Shown: positions 34,047 through 44,062, counted from the stretch's first letter. The stretch: 64,000 nucleotides of DNA from G965205255 sp965205255 (GCA_965205255.1 OZ242051.1:1550001-1614000); one strand, 5' to 3'. Notes: generated by a model not told the origin, from the letters alone. Translations and numbers: made by a program.

Positions 34047-35276
34047 CTAACTATCACTTGAAAAATCGTAATCCATTTCTTGCCGTGGCCTCTGCAAAAA
34101 ATAGCCTTGAACATAATCAACACCACAGCGCCACAGCTGTGTCATCACATTGGGTGTTTCCACATGAGGTACAATAGTCTTAAGGTTCATACTGTGCAAT
34201 TTTTGAACAAGTTCACGGACATCCTGCTCACTGTTTCTATTATCTACCAGTTCACGGGTAAATGCATTATGTAGCTTCACATAATTGCACTCTATTTCCT
34301 CAAGTGATTCCAGCGGCTTGTCTGTTAAACCAAAATGGCAAATATTAGTTCGGCACCCCATATTTTGTGCACTACGTAATAAACGCTGGCTTTCTTTTTT
34401 AAACCGAATCGCCGTAGATTCTGCTATCTGAAAAATTAACGATGAAGGTGCTACACCACTTTTCTTTATTACTTTAAACAACCATGGTGGTAAAGACTGA
34501 TCAATAACTGATGCGCCACTAAGGTGAATAAATAAATGCGCCTGTTTGTTTTGTTTCTGATTTAGCAAAATATTTTTAATCGCCTGTAATATTACCCAGC
34601 GATCCACTTTTATTGCCAATTCATGGGTATCAATATCCCCCATAAATTCACCTGCAGAAACTTCACCACCTTCTGCAGTTAATAAGCGTAGCATTACATC
34701 ATAATGGGCTTCATTGCCACCCGTCAAACAAGCTATCGGTTGAAATAATATACGAAATTGATTGTTTTTTAATGCGTCGGTGAGCATAGCAACAGTATTG
34801 CTTTTACTCTCCTCCTCTAACACTTGTCCGCTAATCAAACTATTTTCATTTGTTTCCTCAGCTAAAAACATTAACTGAAGGCAAGGCTGACCATGAAAAA
34901 CAGAAGGAATAATCCATGTTTTAATATCACCTGTTGCCTCCAGTGGCTTGATACTTTGAACAACATCAACCGCTGGCAGGTTTGGGTTACATGCTATCCA
35001 CTCATCCAATACCCTGCAAGATGATTCCAATAAAACATCCTCGTACGACCTGTAAAGTAAGTCGTCTATAAATGATGATTTGCACATCTGTGATGCTTTT
35101 TTATTGGCATAAACAATTTTTAAGTCTTGAAGTTTAATAATACCAAGCTCTGAATGATCCAAAAGCAACCGTTCTTGAGTAGTCGTTAAAGTCAAAAGCA
35201 ATGAACAAACAGAACCAGAGACTTCTAACTTATCAGTTTCACTCATTATTTCATTATTATCTGAAGATTCCGGCAT
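34047..35276 (-). CDS. FimX-like PAS/degenerate-EAL protein
   Basis: 409 residues; AAGGAG sets the start. A PAS-like sensor (about 30-135) precedes an EAL domain (about 165-400) with key residues changed: the EAL triad reads D-V-M (193-195), the metal-binding Asn region reads IHLSG, and the usual DFG reads HFG (314). The fold signature GVDYVQGYFLQRP is kept. These substitutions match FimX of Pseudomonas, which binds cyclic di-GMP without hydrolysing it and controls type IV pilus assembly. No GGDEF domain is present, unlike FimX. The next gene in the same direction is 23 bp upstream and is pilE, supporting a pilus role. A phosphodiesterase is unlikely. Confidence 0.8.
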   Translation of the reverse strand: MPESSDNNEIMSETDKLEVSGSVCSLLLTLTTTQERLLLDHSELGIIKLQDLKIVYANKKASQMCKSSFIDDLLYRSYEDVLLESSCRVLDEWIACNPNLPAVDVVQSIKPLEATGDIKTWIIPSVFHGQPCLQLMFLAEETNENSLISGQVLEEESKSNTVAMLTDALKNNQFRILFQPIACLTGGNEAHYDVMLRLLTAEGGEVSAGEFMGDIDTHELAIKVDRWVILQAIKNILLNQKQNKQAHLFIHLSGASVIDQSLPPWLFKVIKKSGVAPSSLIFQIAESTAIRFKKESQRLLRSAQNMGCRTNICHFGLTDKPLESLEEIECNYVKLHNAFTRELVDNRNSEQDVRELVQKLHSMNLKTIVPHVETPNVMTQLWRCGVDYVQGYFLQRPRQEMDYDFSSDS

Positions 35277-35299
35277 TAATTCTGCTCTCCTTTATACTT

Positions 35300-35773
35300 T
35301 TAATTCCAACAGCGAGCTGTATTATCCCCTGTAGCACCTTTGTTTCCTGCATCATCCATGTACAGACATCCACAATCAGTATCCTCTTCCTGTGATTTCC
35401 CTGCAACAGGAATAGCTAAAAGCGTGTATTGTCGCGTTTTCCCGTTAATATTGCTAACTGTACTACAATCACTTATATTCGCATGGCGCCCAAGCACAGC
35501 CCTCAACAAATAAAAACCATTAGGGCTTGTGGTAGTACCTAGATTCTGAGTATTATCGCTATAAACACCGGCTATTGCCATATACCTTGCCTGAGAAGCC
35601 GCTAAAGTAGTCAAAGAAGATACTGCATCAGCCCTGTTTGCTCTAATTGTATATTTTCTGTAAGAAGGGTAGGCAAATGCGGCAATAATCCCGACAATGG
35701 CAATAACAATCATTAATTCGACCAGAGTAAAACCTTGAATGCCTCTTCGGTTCTTATTTTTTATCAGTTTCAT
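35300..35773 (-). CDS. pilE: Type IV minor pilin PilE
   Basis: 157 residues. Prepilin leader ends with G before FTLVELMIVIAIVGIIAAFAYP, with Glu at +5, so it is a PilD substrate. Then SYRKYTIRANRADAVSSL continues the N-terminal helix. Four C-terminal cysteines (including DTDCGC) can close a disulfide-bonded loop. Sits last in the fimU-pilVWXY1Y2E order known from Pseudomonas. Minor pilins prime pilus assembly and carry PilY1 to the tip. Confidence 0.92.
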   Translation of the reverse strand: MKLIKNKNRRGIQGFTLVELMIVIAIVGIIAAFAYPSYRKYTIRANRADAVSSLTTLAASQARYMAIAGVYSDNTQNLGTTTSPNGFYLLRAVLGRHANISDCSTVSNINGKTRQYTLLAIPVAGKSQEEDTDCGCLYMDDAGNKGATGDNTARCWN

Positions 35774-35791
35774 TCTGGAAAGCCCTGTCTT

Positions 35792-36223
35792 TTAATGATT
35801 ATGAAATTCTCGCATCATATCAGAGGTTACGGTTATATCTAGTTTGTGAACATTCAGACTATCACCTTCTCTTGTACCATACAGCCTTACTCTGACACCC
35901 GGCTTTAATATACGATAGTCATACTTTACTTCACCACTGAAAATTTGCAAAGGACTCATTAATCTTGCAACAGTATCATTAGTCAAAGTAATTCTTTTTT
36001 GTTCTCTGGAAAATTCATGGATAACACCTTGTGCCAGGTAAACCCACTGGCTGCTACTTGCATCTTTAAAATTACCAGAAAAGTTATCCCGTTGCACCGT
36101 CTGTTGCGAAAGGTCTCTATCCACTGACTCTGCATGACTTGTCAGCACTAACCCTGACCCTGCCCATGCCACCACTAAAACAAATAATGTATTTAATATC
36201 CTTGCTAGATTTTCTCTTTTCAT
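35792..36223 (-). CDS. pilY2: PilY2-like small exported protein
   Basis: 143 residues with a Sec signal peptide (cut near S-H-A-E at about 31) and a small beta-rich domain (WVYLAQGVIHEFSREQKRIT; KPGVRVRLYGTREGDSLNVH). Named mainly from position between pilY1 and pilE, exactly as in the Pseudomonas operon; PilY2 proteins are poorly conserved. Function is unclear, probably supporting pilus biogenesis in the periplasm. Confidence 0.7.
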   Translation of the reverse strand: MKRENLARILNTLFVLVVAWAGSGLVLTSHAESVDRDLSQQTVQRDNFSGNFKDASSSQWVYLAQGVIHEFSREQKRITLTNDTVARLMSPLQIFSGEVKYDYRILKPGVRVRLYGTREGDSLNVHKLDITVTSDMMREFHNH

Positions 36224-36253
36224 AAACGACTCCTTTCAAAATTATTTGTTATT

Positions 36254-39200
36254 TTATTGACTGTCACCTGGGATAATCTGTCGCCACATTTGCCTGCCTA
36301 AACGCTCAGAGCCTGAATTTTCAGTCACCTGATTTATAGTTCCACCAGTTCCGCTAATATATTTATTTTCTTTGTTAGCAAAGGCAAGCACAGCCGGTGA
36401 TGAAATAATTTCATTAAACAACAAACCGGAAGGAGGAACACAGGATGATGAAAAACATGTTAATTGCGAAGAATTAATATATGAATAATCATAGTTATCG
36501 AATACTCCATCCTGATTTAAATCAAAGCTGGTTGTCGTCAGCCTTTTACCACTGATTGCGTCCAGCTCCATAAGCCAGCCACTTCCCCCTGTTAGACAAT
36601 TAGCAGGTGAAGGAATGAGTGTTGTAAATATTATGCGCCCATTTCTAAGTAATGGTTTTTCAACAACACGTTCGCCATTGTTATTATTATTACTATCTTC
36701 CAGTTTGAAATACCAGCCGTTATGCAGTCCCCAATTAATGCTATTGTTACTGGTTTCACGAATTGTAGCAGTAATACCAGAACTGGTATTTGAACCATCA
36801 TCAGCTGTAGCTGCTACGTTAAACTCAGCCTGCAAGGTCACTTCTTGAATTAACATGGAAGATGCATTAAGAGATGTATCAAAGTTTTGATCCGGCGCAT
36901 CATTGTCCCAGATGCCATAAAATCCCTGTAAACTCTGACCTGTCACGGCATTGTCAGGAGTTGTTAAATAGCGTCCTGTACCAAAATAAATCATTCGGCC
37001 AATACCAGACTGATGCCGTCCGACAGTGATCCCTGCTGTTATTGGCTGTGAATCTCCAGCTGCAAACAAAGGGATAGGTGTATCTGAGGCATCATCATTA
37101 GCAATGACCCAAGAAGAGGTGCTGGTGGAACTCAGATCAAATTTCCATACATTGCCGAGAAAGTCTCCGGCATATACATAGTCAACAGTTCCGGAGTTGT
37201 CTGTATCCACCAACACTGGCTCTGCTAACGCATTAGGTGCGGCAAGTGTACCGGCTGTTGTTTCTATTTTTTTAATCACAGTACCATCAGTAATATCAAG
37301 AACATACAATACAGAGCGTCCAGTTGAACCAGCATTAGAGGTACTATTAAAGCCGTTACCGATAATTACACCCCACTTACCATTGTTTAGTTTGGCAATT
37401 TGAGGTTTAGCATACTGAAACCCTACATCAGGATCGGTACTGGAGTGTGCATCTGCCGAACCTGATCTATTTTCTGCTCTGAATTCCCACAATACCATAT
37501 TATCTGCATTGCTTTCTGAAAACCCCGAAGGGTCTGTCACATCAAGTGCCGCCAGCCCTTTACCGCCAGCCCGAAAACCCGTCACAAGTACTGTCTTCCA
37601 TGAAGCCGTGCTTTCGGAAAATTCGCCATACACATCCTTAATAACAGGTGAACCATCCATATACGATTGATGCGAATAAGAAGGGTCAGGAAGTTTGTAT
37701 AATGTATTTTTCATGGCTGAGGGGATATATCCAAACAGTTCTGCTCCTGATGTTCCGCTGAAAGCATGAAGCATGCCATCGTTTGCACCAACATAAATTA
37801 CAGAACTCCTGTTACTATTACTATTTTTAAAGCTGGTGTAGCTACTGTCTGTACTATATGGGATAGCTGTTTCTGCCGGTGCTGATACATAAGCTGGTGA
37901 TGAATAGACAATATCACCAAGCTTTCCGCCACGACTTCTGAAACCTAAACCTTCATATGTTCCGTCCCCTCTGAGATAATCAACAACAGCCTGCTCATAA
38001 CTATCACCCGACAGGCCTGTGCCTGAGTAAGTTCTGCTGATTAGGGAAGATCTCCAAGAATCATCAAGATTGCTATAACGAAAACTTCTGCCAGAGTAGC
38101 TATCTGTCGTAGTCTCTGGTTCAGAGTAGATAATCACTCTGTTAGACGGTGTTACAGAGTTTAGTAATGTCTTTGCGCTCCAATCTGATGAGGTTGCAAC
38201 AGCTCCGGTTGTGCTGTTTACAGCAAATGATTGAAGGTCTCCACTCCAGTTCAGGCTATCAAAACGCCCTTGGTAAATTTTGCTGTTTGAGTTGATGCTA
38301 CCGGTATTTTTAGCAACAGAGGATGCTGCACCTGCTTGTTGGTCTATAACAGCCAGCGCATTTTGCAAACCTTCTAATAATGACCCAGTTTCTGTGACAT
38401 TTATATAAGCACCCTTACTATTAAAAGCTGCGTGCCATAAATCGTTCACTTTTTCTTCATTAATAAAAGAGGTTGTCGGGTCTCCCCAACTACTACTGTT
38501 TTCTGTTAATTCTATTCCATTGACATCTGGCCAGCCATTATCATCAAGATCGTTAAGGCTTCCTTCCAAGCCAAAGCTCAGTACCAAAGTGTTCATACGT
38601 TGTGCTGAGTTAGTATCAAAACTGTTGGTTGGTACATTGTTTGCAAGATCGTTGCGAAGGTCTGTACTGTAATAATATTTTGCCACATCGGCTAAGGTTT
38701 GCGATACACCATCTCCATCTTCATCAGCTATCACACTGTTTGAAAAACTACCGTTCCAATGTCCGTCTGTCATTAAAATAGTGTAATTTAACTGACAGGA
38801 GTTTTGTATTGGTGCAGACACTCCTGTGGTTTGATAGTAACTGCCTGCCAGATTCAACCCATTTCTTAACGGTGTCCCCTGCGCCTGAAGAGAGTGTGAA
38901 AACACACCGGACAGAACATTTGTGTTATGCGTACTTAATAAAGTGCTATCTGACGGGCTCCCGACAATTACATTACTTTCGTTGATTGCACCAAGTATAT
39001 AACGATATTGATTAGATGTTGTAATTAAAGAAGACAGCGTACCTTTCATATTAAAGAAACGGCGACGATGATACTGATACCAGTTGGCAAAATTTTGTTT
39101 TATGGCTGCAATTTCTGAGCTATCTGTGATTTGTGTTGTTACAACACTTGTATTCATATCTGTACTTTCATTCTGATTTTCAGGGTTATACGACACAGAG

Positions 39201-39964
39201 TGAATGTAAACAGTATTACTTGCAATAACGTAAACTTTATGTGAGTCCCAGATGTCTACGATGCCGTTAGGTGTGGAATTGTAGTTTATGTTTGTACCTC
39301 TACGGGGATAATTACCAGTAAACCCTTTATCGTCAAGAGCTACTATGTAAATAGAGTTTGTCAAATCTCTTGTGGGTGCCGTATCAGTCGGAGACGATTT
39401 GGCAGCAGTAAAACTGGCGGGATCATAACCTGACCAAGGCTGATAAGTGACCTCTGGATCAAAATAAATTGTATTCAGGTCATTCGACAAAACGCGCCAG
39501 TCCAACCCTGCCTCCCAATCAATAACTTGGGATTCATTTTCTAATAATTGTTGTACATTCGTTTCACGAATTACTTCATAATTTGGCCAGGCGGAATAAA
39601 GATTATCTGAATTATTATACAAATAAACTACATCAACATATGAAATTCCATAGTATTCCCTGATTCCACTATTAACGATTGCTGTTGCTGCGCAATCATC
39701 ACTGCCTAAACTTGTACCATGATTTTTATACTGACAAATCTGCCAGTGCTTTTTGGTGAGTACCTCCCAGTCCATAGAACCCGAGTCATCCATCATCAGC
39801 ATAATATTCGGTGCGACCGTATTGCTCAGAAAAAGAGGTGACTGAGCAAGGTTTAATGTTGTTGCCTCTACTTTACTGGCTGATAACCCAGCTAATACAG
39901 ACAACAAAAAACATTTAAACTTTAATGGCATGTTACCTTTAAAAGGCGCATTATTTTTTTTCAT
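36254..39964 (-). CDS. pilY1: Type IV pilus tip adhesin/biogenesis factor PilY1
   Basis: 1236 residues. Signal peptide, then an N-terminal von Willebrand A-like region with a metal-binding motif (D-D-S-G-S-M-D at 59-65). The C-terminal half is a PilY1 beta-propeller containing the calcium-binding loop D-T-D-N-S-G-T-V-D followed by YVYAGDFLGNVWKFDLS, the family hallmark, and VIYVGANDGMLHAFSGTSG at its beginning. DLNQDGVFDNYDY near the C-terminus looks like another calcium loop. In Pseudomonas it sits at the pilus tip, opposes retraction and binds host cells. Located between pilX and pilY2. Confidence 0.95.
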   Translation of the reverse strand: MKKNNAPFKGNMPLKFKCFLLSVLAGLSASKVEATTLNLAQSPLFLSNTVAPNIMLMMDDSGSMDWEVLTKKHWQICQYKNHGTSLGSDDCAATAIVNSGIREYYGISYVDVVYLYNNSDNLYSAWPNYEVIRETNVQQLLENESQVIDWEAGLDWRVLSNDLNTIYFDPEVTYQPWSGYDPASFTAAKSSPTDTAPTRDLTNSIYIVALDDKGFTGNYPRRGTNINYNSTPNGIVDIWDSHKVYVIASNTVYIHSVSYNPENQNESTDMNTSVVTTQITDSSEIAAIKQNFANWYQYHRRRFFNMKGTLSSLITTSNQYRYILGAINESNVIVGSPSDSTLLSTHNTNVLSGVFSHSLQAQGTPLRNGLNLAGSYYQTTGVSAPIQNSCQLNYTILMTDGHWNGSFSNSVIADEDGDGVSQTLADVAKYYYSTDLRNDLANNVPTNSFDTNSAQRMNTLVLSFGLEGSLNDLDDNGWPDVNGIELTENSSSWGDPTTSFINEEKVNDLWHAAFNSKGAYINVTETGSLLEGLQNALAVIDQQAGAASSVAKNTGSINSNSKIYQGRFDSLNWSGDLQSFAVNSTTGAVATSSDWSAKTLLNSVTPSNRVIIYSEPETTTDSYSGRSFRYSNLDDSWRSSLISRTYSGTGLSGDSYEQAVVDYLRGDGTYEGLGFRSRGGKLGDIVYSSPAYVSAPAETAIPYSTDSSYTSFKNSNSNRSSVIYVGANDGMLHAFSGTSGAELFGYIPSAMKNTLYKLPDPSYSHQSYMDGSPVIKDVYGEFSESTASWKTVLVTGFRAGGKGLAALDVTDPSGFSESNADNMVLWEFRAENRSGSADAHSSTDPDVGFQYAKPQIAKLNNGKWGVIIGNGFNSTSNAGSTGRSVLYVLDITDGTVIKKIETTAGTLAAPNALAEPVLVDTDNSGTVDYVYAGDFLGNVWKFDLSSTSTSSWVIANDDASDTPIPLFAAGDSQPITAGITVGRHQSGIGRMIYFGTGRYLTTPDNAVTGQSLQGFYGIWDNDAPDQNFDTSLNASSMLIQEVTLQAEFNVAATADDGSNTSSGITATIRETSNNSINWGLHNGWYFKLEDSNNNNNGERVVEKPLLRNGRIIFTTLIPSPANCLTGGSGWLMELDAISGKRLTTTSFDLNQDGVFDNYDYSYINSSQLTCFSSSCVPPSGLLFNEIISSPAVLAFANKENKYISGTGGTINQVTENSGSERLGRQMWRQIIPGDSQ

Positions 39965-39984
39965 CTTTCACCTTCCTTTTGTAA

Positions 39985-40563
39985 CTAATTAAGAAAACGT
40001 TTGGCATAAATACTTTGCAAAATGATGACACCTCTAGCTATATTCATATTTTCCGCACTATTTTGCAGAAACTCACGATATTCAGAGTCAATTCCTCTGG
40101 CTGTAATTTTATAGTATGTTGTTGTGCTGCCAGGCTGGGACATATCGATAGAGTCAATCACTGTATAATGCTTTTCTACAACAACTTTCAGGTTATTCGG
40201 CGCAGTTAAAAAATTAATATTATTCCAAAAATCATTGGTGGAATAATCTCCACTATCAGAGGCTGAAAAACTAATATTTTCATTAGTCAATAAAGTTTGT
40301 GCCTGAGATTCAGAATTTGCTGATTTAATAATGTCTTCGGCAATCCTTAGTCCAGTTTCAGCAGTTTGAAAGGCATTGTCGTACTCATAAAAGCGCTGTG
40401 ATATTGAAAAATCTGTTATTGCGCTACGCATGCCAGACACTCCAATCATGGTAAGCACCACCAGCATGATCAGCGCCATCACCAGCGCTGCACCCTGTTC
40501 TTTTGAAGGCTCAAAAGATGGCACTTTATTATCTGTACAATCGTTTTTTATACTAATGCTCAT
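39985..40563 (-). CDS. pilX: Type IV minor pilin PilX
   Basis: 192 residues. Hydrophobic helix LVMALIMLVVLTMIGVSG follows E-Q-G-A-A, typical of PilX N-terminal domains, then MRSAITDFSISQRFYEYDNAFQ and AETGLRIAEDII. Lacks the Glu5-type processing motif in strict form but fits the PilX family. Starts 4 bp inside pilW (ATGA overlap). Confidence 0.9.
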   Translation of the reverse strand: MSISIKNDCTDNKVPSFEPSKEQGAALVMALIMLVVLTMIGVSGMRSAITDFSISQRFYEYDNAFQTAETGLRIAEDIIKSANSESQAQTLLTNENISFSASDSGDYSTNDFWNNINFLTAPNNLKVVVEKHYTVIDSIDMSQPGSTTTYYKITARGIDSEYREFLQNSAENMNIARGVIILQSIYAKRFLN

Positions 40564-41675
40564 TGTACCTCTCCCAACATTCGGTTACGTAAGGCAAAAG
40601 TTTTGGAAAACCCCCTACGCATTCGATGATCTCCGCCTGCTGGTGCATAGTTTCCGCCATAATATCTTGCAGAAATACTGTTAGGAAGTAAGTTGTCACG
40701 TTCACTTTCCACAAACACCCAAACCCTTACGCTTACAACACGTTGCCAGTCTGTTACATCGCTGGCAGTAAGATAAGCATCTGCATCCGGATCTGAATCA
40801 AGATTTTCTCCAAATAATAACTGCATATTCATGACTCCCGGTAACACTTCCACTTTTTGTTTAAAGTCACCGTTTGCTTTCATTTCTCTGCGATATAGTG
40901 ATGGCCGATTACTACCGGAAGGTTGCTCTATTGTGTACTGCACCATTCTTAACAACATAATGCGAGGGTCTGACATGCCACTCAAAATAGTGGGTGCATC
41001 TGAACTTAAATCACTTAAGGTAATTTCATTTGCACCAAAATTGGTTGCTTTTACTAAAATGCTGTTTTCGCAGTCTGATACTATCAGTAGCCTCTCCTCA
41101 TTCCCCGAAGGAAAGTTTTCAACTGTGTCAGAATCAATACTAAGAATTGATCCGGAAAACTCTTTACCCATTGCGACATAAGACTCTACTGACCAAAGCC
41201 GTAAAACATCAGACTCCTGAATAAGGGTAAAGTCAGTTGAAGGATTTTTTGCAACATTCGCTTTTGCTCCCTCATCTACCCCACCTGATTTCCAGAAACT
41301 GCTGTTAAAATTATCGGTTAATGTCCAGTCACTATAAGTTAAAGAACTGCCTGGTGCTGTATTGGTATACTCCCACCCACGTATTCCTGCATTAGGATCA
41401 AGTTGTGCACCAGCGTAATATCCACCTATTGAAGACACTCCAATAGAAATTGCCTGACTATTAGATGAGCAACCGCGATATCCGGCCATACGAATATCCG
41501 ATGACATGACCTCCATAGCCAGTCGCCCATTGCTCTGAACATTTGATAACACTTCTCTGGCAAGGTAATTTCTCTTGGACGACAGCATTACGCTCAGAGC
41601 TCCGTACATAAGAAAAATACCAATAACCATAGAAACCAACACTTCTACAAGTAAACCACCTTTTTGATTTTTCAT
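40560..41675 (-). CDS. pilW: Type IV minor pilin PilW
   Basis: 371 residues. Prepilin leader KNQKGG before LLVEVLVSMVIGIFLMYGAL; then the PilW body with AMEVMSSDIRMAGYRGC, the conserved early motif. The C-terminal part contains VVSVRVWVFVESERDN and RRGFSKTFALRNR, as in family members. Acts with the other minor pilins in a priming complex in the inner membrane. Confidence 0.92.
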   Translation of the reverse strand: MKNQKGGLLVEVLVSMVIGIFLMYGALSVMLSSKRNYLAREVLSNVQSNGRLAMEVMSSDIRMAGYRGCSSNSQAISIGVSSIGGYYAGAQLDPNAGIRGWEYTNTAPGSSLTYSDWTLTDNFNSSFWKSGGVDEGAKANVAKNPSTDFTLIQESDVLRLWSVESYVAMGKEFSGSILSIDSDTVENFPSGNEERLLIVSDCENSILVKATNFGANEITLSDLSSDAPTILSGMSDPRIMLLRMVQYTIEQPSGSNRPSLYRREMKANGDFKQKVEVLPGVMNMQLLFGENLDSDPDADAYLTASDVTDWQRVVSVRVWVFVESERDNLLPNSISARYYGGNYAPAGGDHRMRRGFSKTFALRNRMLGEVQ

Positions 41676-41684
41676 GGTTGACTC

Positions 41685-42284
41685 CTATGGATTAAACACA
41701 AGCTGTACATAACCATCTGAACTGTTTGGATTCAGTGCACCTGATTCACTTACCAGCCTTAATTGGGTATCATCATATCTCTCCCACATGACATGAATGA
41801 CATAGGTGTCTCCACTTGTACCGCATGACGAAATAACTGCACTATAAAGATTTGTATTTGACAAACTTGCTTTCGAAGGAGCCTCCCCAGCATATCGGCA
41901 AATAACACCCTGACCATCAGGCAATACCGCCGCCAGCTCTTGCTGCCACTGAAAAAGATCGGTATGCGCCATTTGCGAACTGGTACATCCGGCTGTGGTG
42001 AAACAACCGGAAGTATAATTACCCGTGTTTGATGATGCTCCCTGATTGTAAAAGCCGTCTTTCAATCCGCTTAAATTAGCTCTGACTCTTTCAGCCATAT
42101 TTTGTGCAAGAATGGTTGCCTCGCTGATCATGGTTCCATCTCTGTGCGCGTTAATAGCAATAGCCTGCATACCAGCAGCACCAAGTAGCCCAATAGTCAA
42201 AACAAAGAGTGTCACCATGTTTTCAATCAGATTGAAACCCTTTTGGTGTTGAACTTTATGGTGATTATCTTTTATTACTGGCAT
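41685..42284 (-). CDS. pilV: Type IV minor pilin PilV
   Basis: 199 residues. Leader ends HQKG, then FNLIENMVTLFVLTIGLLGAAGMQ with Glu at +5; EATILAQNMAERVRANL is the PilV signature. Overlaps the fimU stop by 10 bp. Structural minor pilin. Confidence 0.92.
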   Translation of the reverse strand: MPVIKDNHHKVQHQKGFNLIENMVTLFVLTIGLLGAAGMQAIAINAHRDGTMISEATILAQNMAERVRANLSGLKDGFYNQGASSNTGNYTSGCFTTAGCTSSQMAHTDLFQWQQELAAVLPDGQGVICRYAGEAPSKASLSNTNLYSAVISSCGTSGDTYVIHVMWERYDDTQLRLVSESGALNPNSSDGYVQLVFNP

Positions 42285-42889
42285 GACGTATCCTCTTTTT
42301 CTTGTAGTCTTATACGTCCATTACTGATAACGATTTCTCTGGCGTGATATTCATTAGTTGCGTCTCGTACACAAAATGTGACGGTTGCATTTGTTGGAGA
42401 ACTTTCACCGTATTGATTAAATCGTATATACTCTGGGGCACCTGTGATTTTAAGCTCAACATTATCACTAAGTGCTTCTTGTGAAAAAATAATCCGGTCT
42501 GCTTCAACAGGATTATCAGCATGATCTGGATCTCGGTGAAAATGGATAATCCAGCCGTTTTTCCACCCTTCTGCTGCTTCTAAATTGCCTGAGAATACTC
42601 CACCAAAGCATTCCTGTGCTGTGCTGTCCTTTTTTGGGCAAAGAGAAACGTAACCTCTTCGGCTTACCGCTTCAGTTCGGGCATTAGACAAATGATTGCG
42701 CAACGAATCATAGCTTGTTTGTACCGCATTACCTGATGATAGATTCGTAAAATAAGGAATGGCAGCGCTTAGCAAGATTGCACTAACGGTTATGGCCACA
42801 ACCGTTTCTATCAGCGTTACTCCCTGTTGTGCACTGAAGCAAATGCTATATTTGGCTGATTCAGGGTTATTTCCGTTACCCCTTTGCAT
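42275..42889 (-). CDS. fimU: Type IV minor pilin FimU/FimT (GspH-like)
   Basis: 204 residues. Leader ends QQG, then VTLIETVVAITVSAILLSAAIP with Glu at +5; SYDSLRNHLSNARTEAVSRRG and the cysteines in SLCPKKDSTAQECFGG are typical of GspH/FimT pseudopilins. First gene of the minor pilin operon. FimU and FimT cannot be told apart with certainty; gene order favours FimU. Confidence 0.88.
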   Translation of the reverse strand: MQRGNGNNPESAKYSICFSAQQGVTLIETVVAITVSAILLSAAIPYFTNLSSGNAVQTSYDSLRNHLSNARTEAVSRRGYVSLCPKKDSTAQECFGGVFSGNLEAAEGWKNGWIIHFHRDPDHADNPVEADRIIFSQEALSDNVELKITGAPEYIRFNQYGESSPTNATVTFCVRDATNEYHAREIVISNGRIRLQEKEDTSCQ

Positions 42890-43087
42890 TATTACCCCTC
42901 CATGGATAAATCAAACAAATGTATTTATTATTTTTCTTCCACGTGGCAACTTCCATACTGCACGAGATTCGATAAAATAAAAGACTTCTATTTTTACCTT
43001 AAAAAATATTTGATAGTTTTGCTAGCTTAATAGCTAAAGTTTCTGATAAGCGGTTGTTTGTGAATGACAAACGGTTATCCTGATTTT

Positions 43088-43528
43088 TTAAGGGATGGTA
43101 ATGTCAATAATCTTTGCCCGAAAATATAGTGTCTTTCCAGCTAAAGGGTGATTGAAATCTATAATCACTTCTTCATTATCATTGATAGTTTTGATTACAC
43201 CGATAGTTTCATCACCCTCGGCATTTTCAAATGAGACAACCAGGCCTTCTTCCAGGTTAATTTCTTTAAATTGCTCTTTATTCATTATCTGAATATTATT
43301 AGGATCAGGCTGCCCAAAAGCATCTTCGGGCAACACCTGACAAGATTTACATTCTCCTGTACGCATACCATAAAGACACTGCTCAAATCCTTTTGGTAAA
43401 TTTCCATCGCCAATCACCAGCTTGGCAGGTTCAGCCTCAAAAGTACTATCAATCACATTTTTGGAACTTTCATCCAGCGCCAAGGCAAAGTGCAACACAA
43501 CCTGCGCACCTTTTACAACTGTCGTCAT
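43088..43528 (-). CDS. fkpB: FKBP-type peptidyl-prolyl isomerase (SlpA/FkpB)
   Basis: 146 residues with no signal peptide. FKBP core with an inserted flap: VVLHFALALDESSKNVIDST, then GDGNLPKGFEQCLYGMRTGE and DFNHPLAGKTLYFRAKIIDI. SlpA-type cytosolic prolyl isomerase/chaperone. Follows lspA in the same direction, as in Pseudomonas; ispH, which should come next, is missing. Confidence 0.92.
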   Translation of the reverse strand: MTTVVKGAQVVLHFALALDESSKNVIDSTFEAEPAKLVIGDGNLPKGFEQCLYGMRTGECKSCQVLPEDAFGQPDPNNIQIMNKEQFKEINLEEGLVVSFENAEGDETIGVIKTINDNEEVIIDFNHPLAGKTLYFRAKIIDITIP

Positions 43529-43573
43529 TATATGTTCAGCCTATTAAGGTTATAAAGTCAGGTTTGGTAACCA

Positions 43574-44062
43574 CTACTTCTTTTTTTCCAAAATCATCCT
43601 GGCAATAAATAATATTGCACCTACAGTAATGGCTGTATCGGCAAGATTAAAAACGGGAAAATACCATGTTTTATAATGAAATAAAATAAAGTCGACCACA
43701 TAACCGTGCATAATCCTGTCTATAAGGTTCCCTGCCGCCCCGCCAAAAATTAGCATTGTCAAAACAGGTTTTAGAATTTCATGAGATTTTGATGTTTTCA
43801 TCCAGCCAAGTAGAGTAAACATCATTATTATCGCAACCGCTATAAATACCCAGCGTTGCCAGCCCTCTCCTCCACTTAAAAAACTAAATGCAGCTCCGGT
43901 ATTATGTAGCAAGGTAAAACCCAACCAGCCAGTCAAAGGGTGATATCCATACAAAGAGAAATATTTTATTATCAAGTACTTAGTCGTCTGATCCAGCAGT
44001 ATAACCATGACGCTCAGCCATAGCCAGCGGAAAGGGAAATGAGTACACTTTGATGTCACCAC
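43574..44062 (-). CDS. lspA: Lipoprotein signal peptidase II
   Basis: 162 residues, four membrane helices. The catalytic aspartates are D124 (GYVVDFI) and D142 (FNLADTAI). LLHNTGAAFSFL and GGAAGNLIDRI are family blocks. Removes signal peptides from lipoproteins in the inner membrane, so it serves BamB and CyoA encoded here. Its usual upstream neighbour ileS is not present. Confidence 0.95.
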   Translation of the reverse strand: MVTSKCTHFPFRWLWLSVMVILLDQTTKYLIIKYFSLYGYHPLTGWLGFTLLHNTGAAFSFLSGGEGWQRWVFIAVAIIMMFTLLGWMKTSKSHEILKPVLTMLIFGGAAGNLIDRIMHGYVVDFILFHYKTWYFPVFNLADTAITVGAILFIARMILEKKK

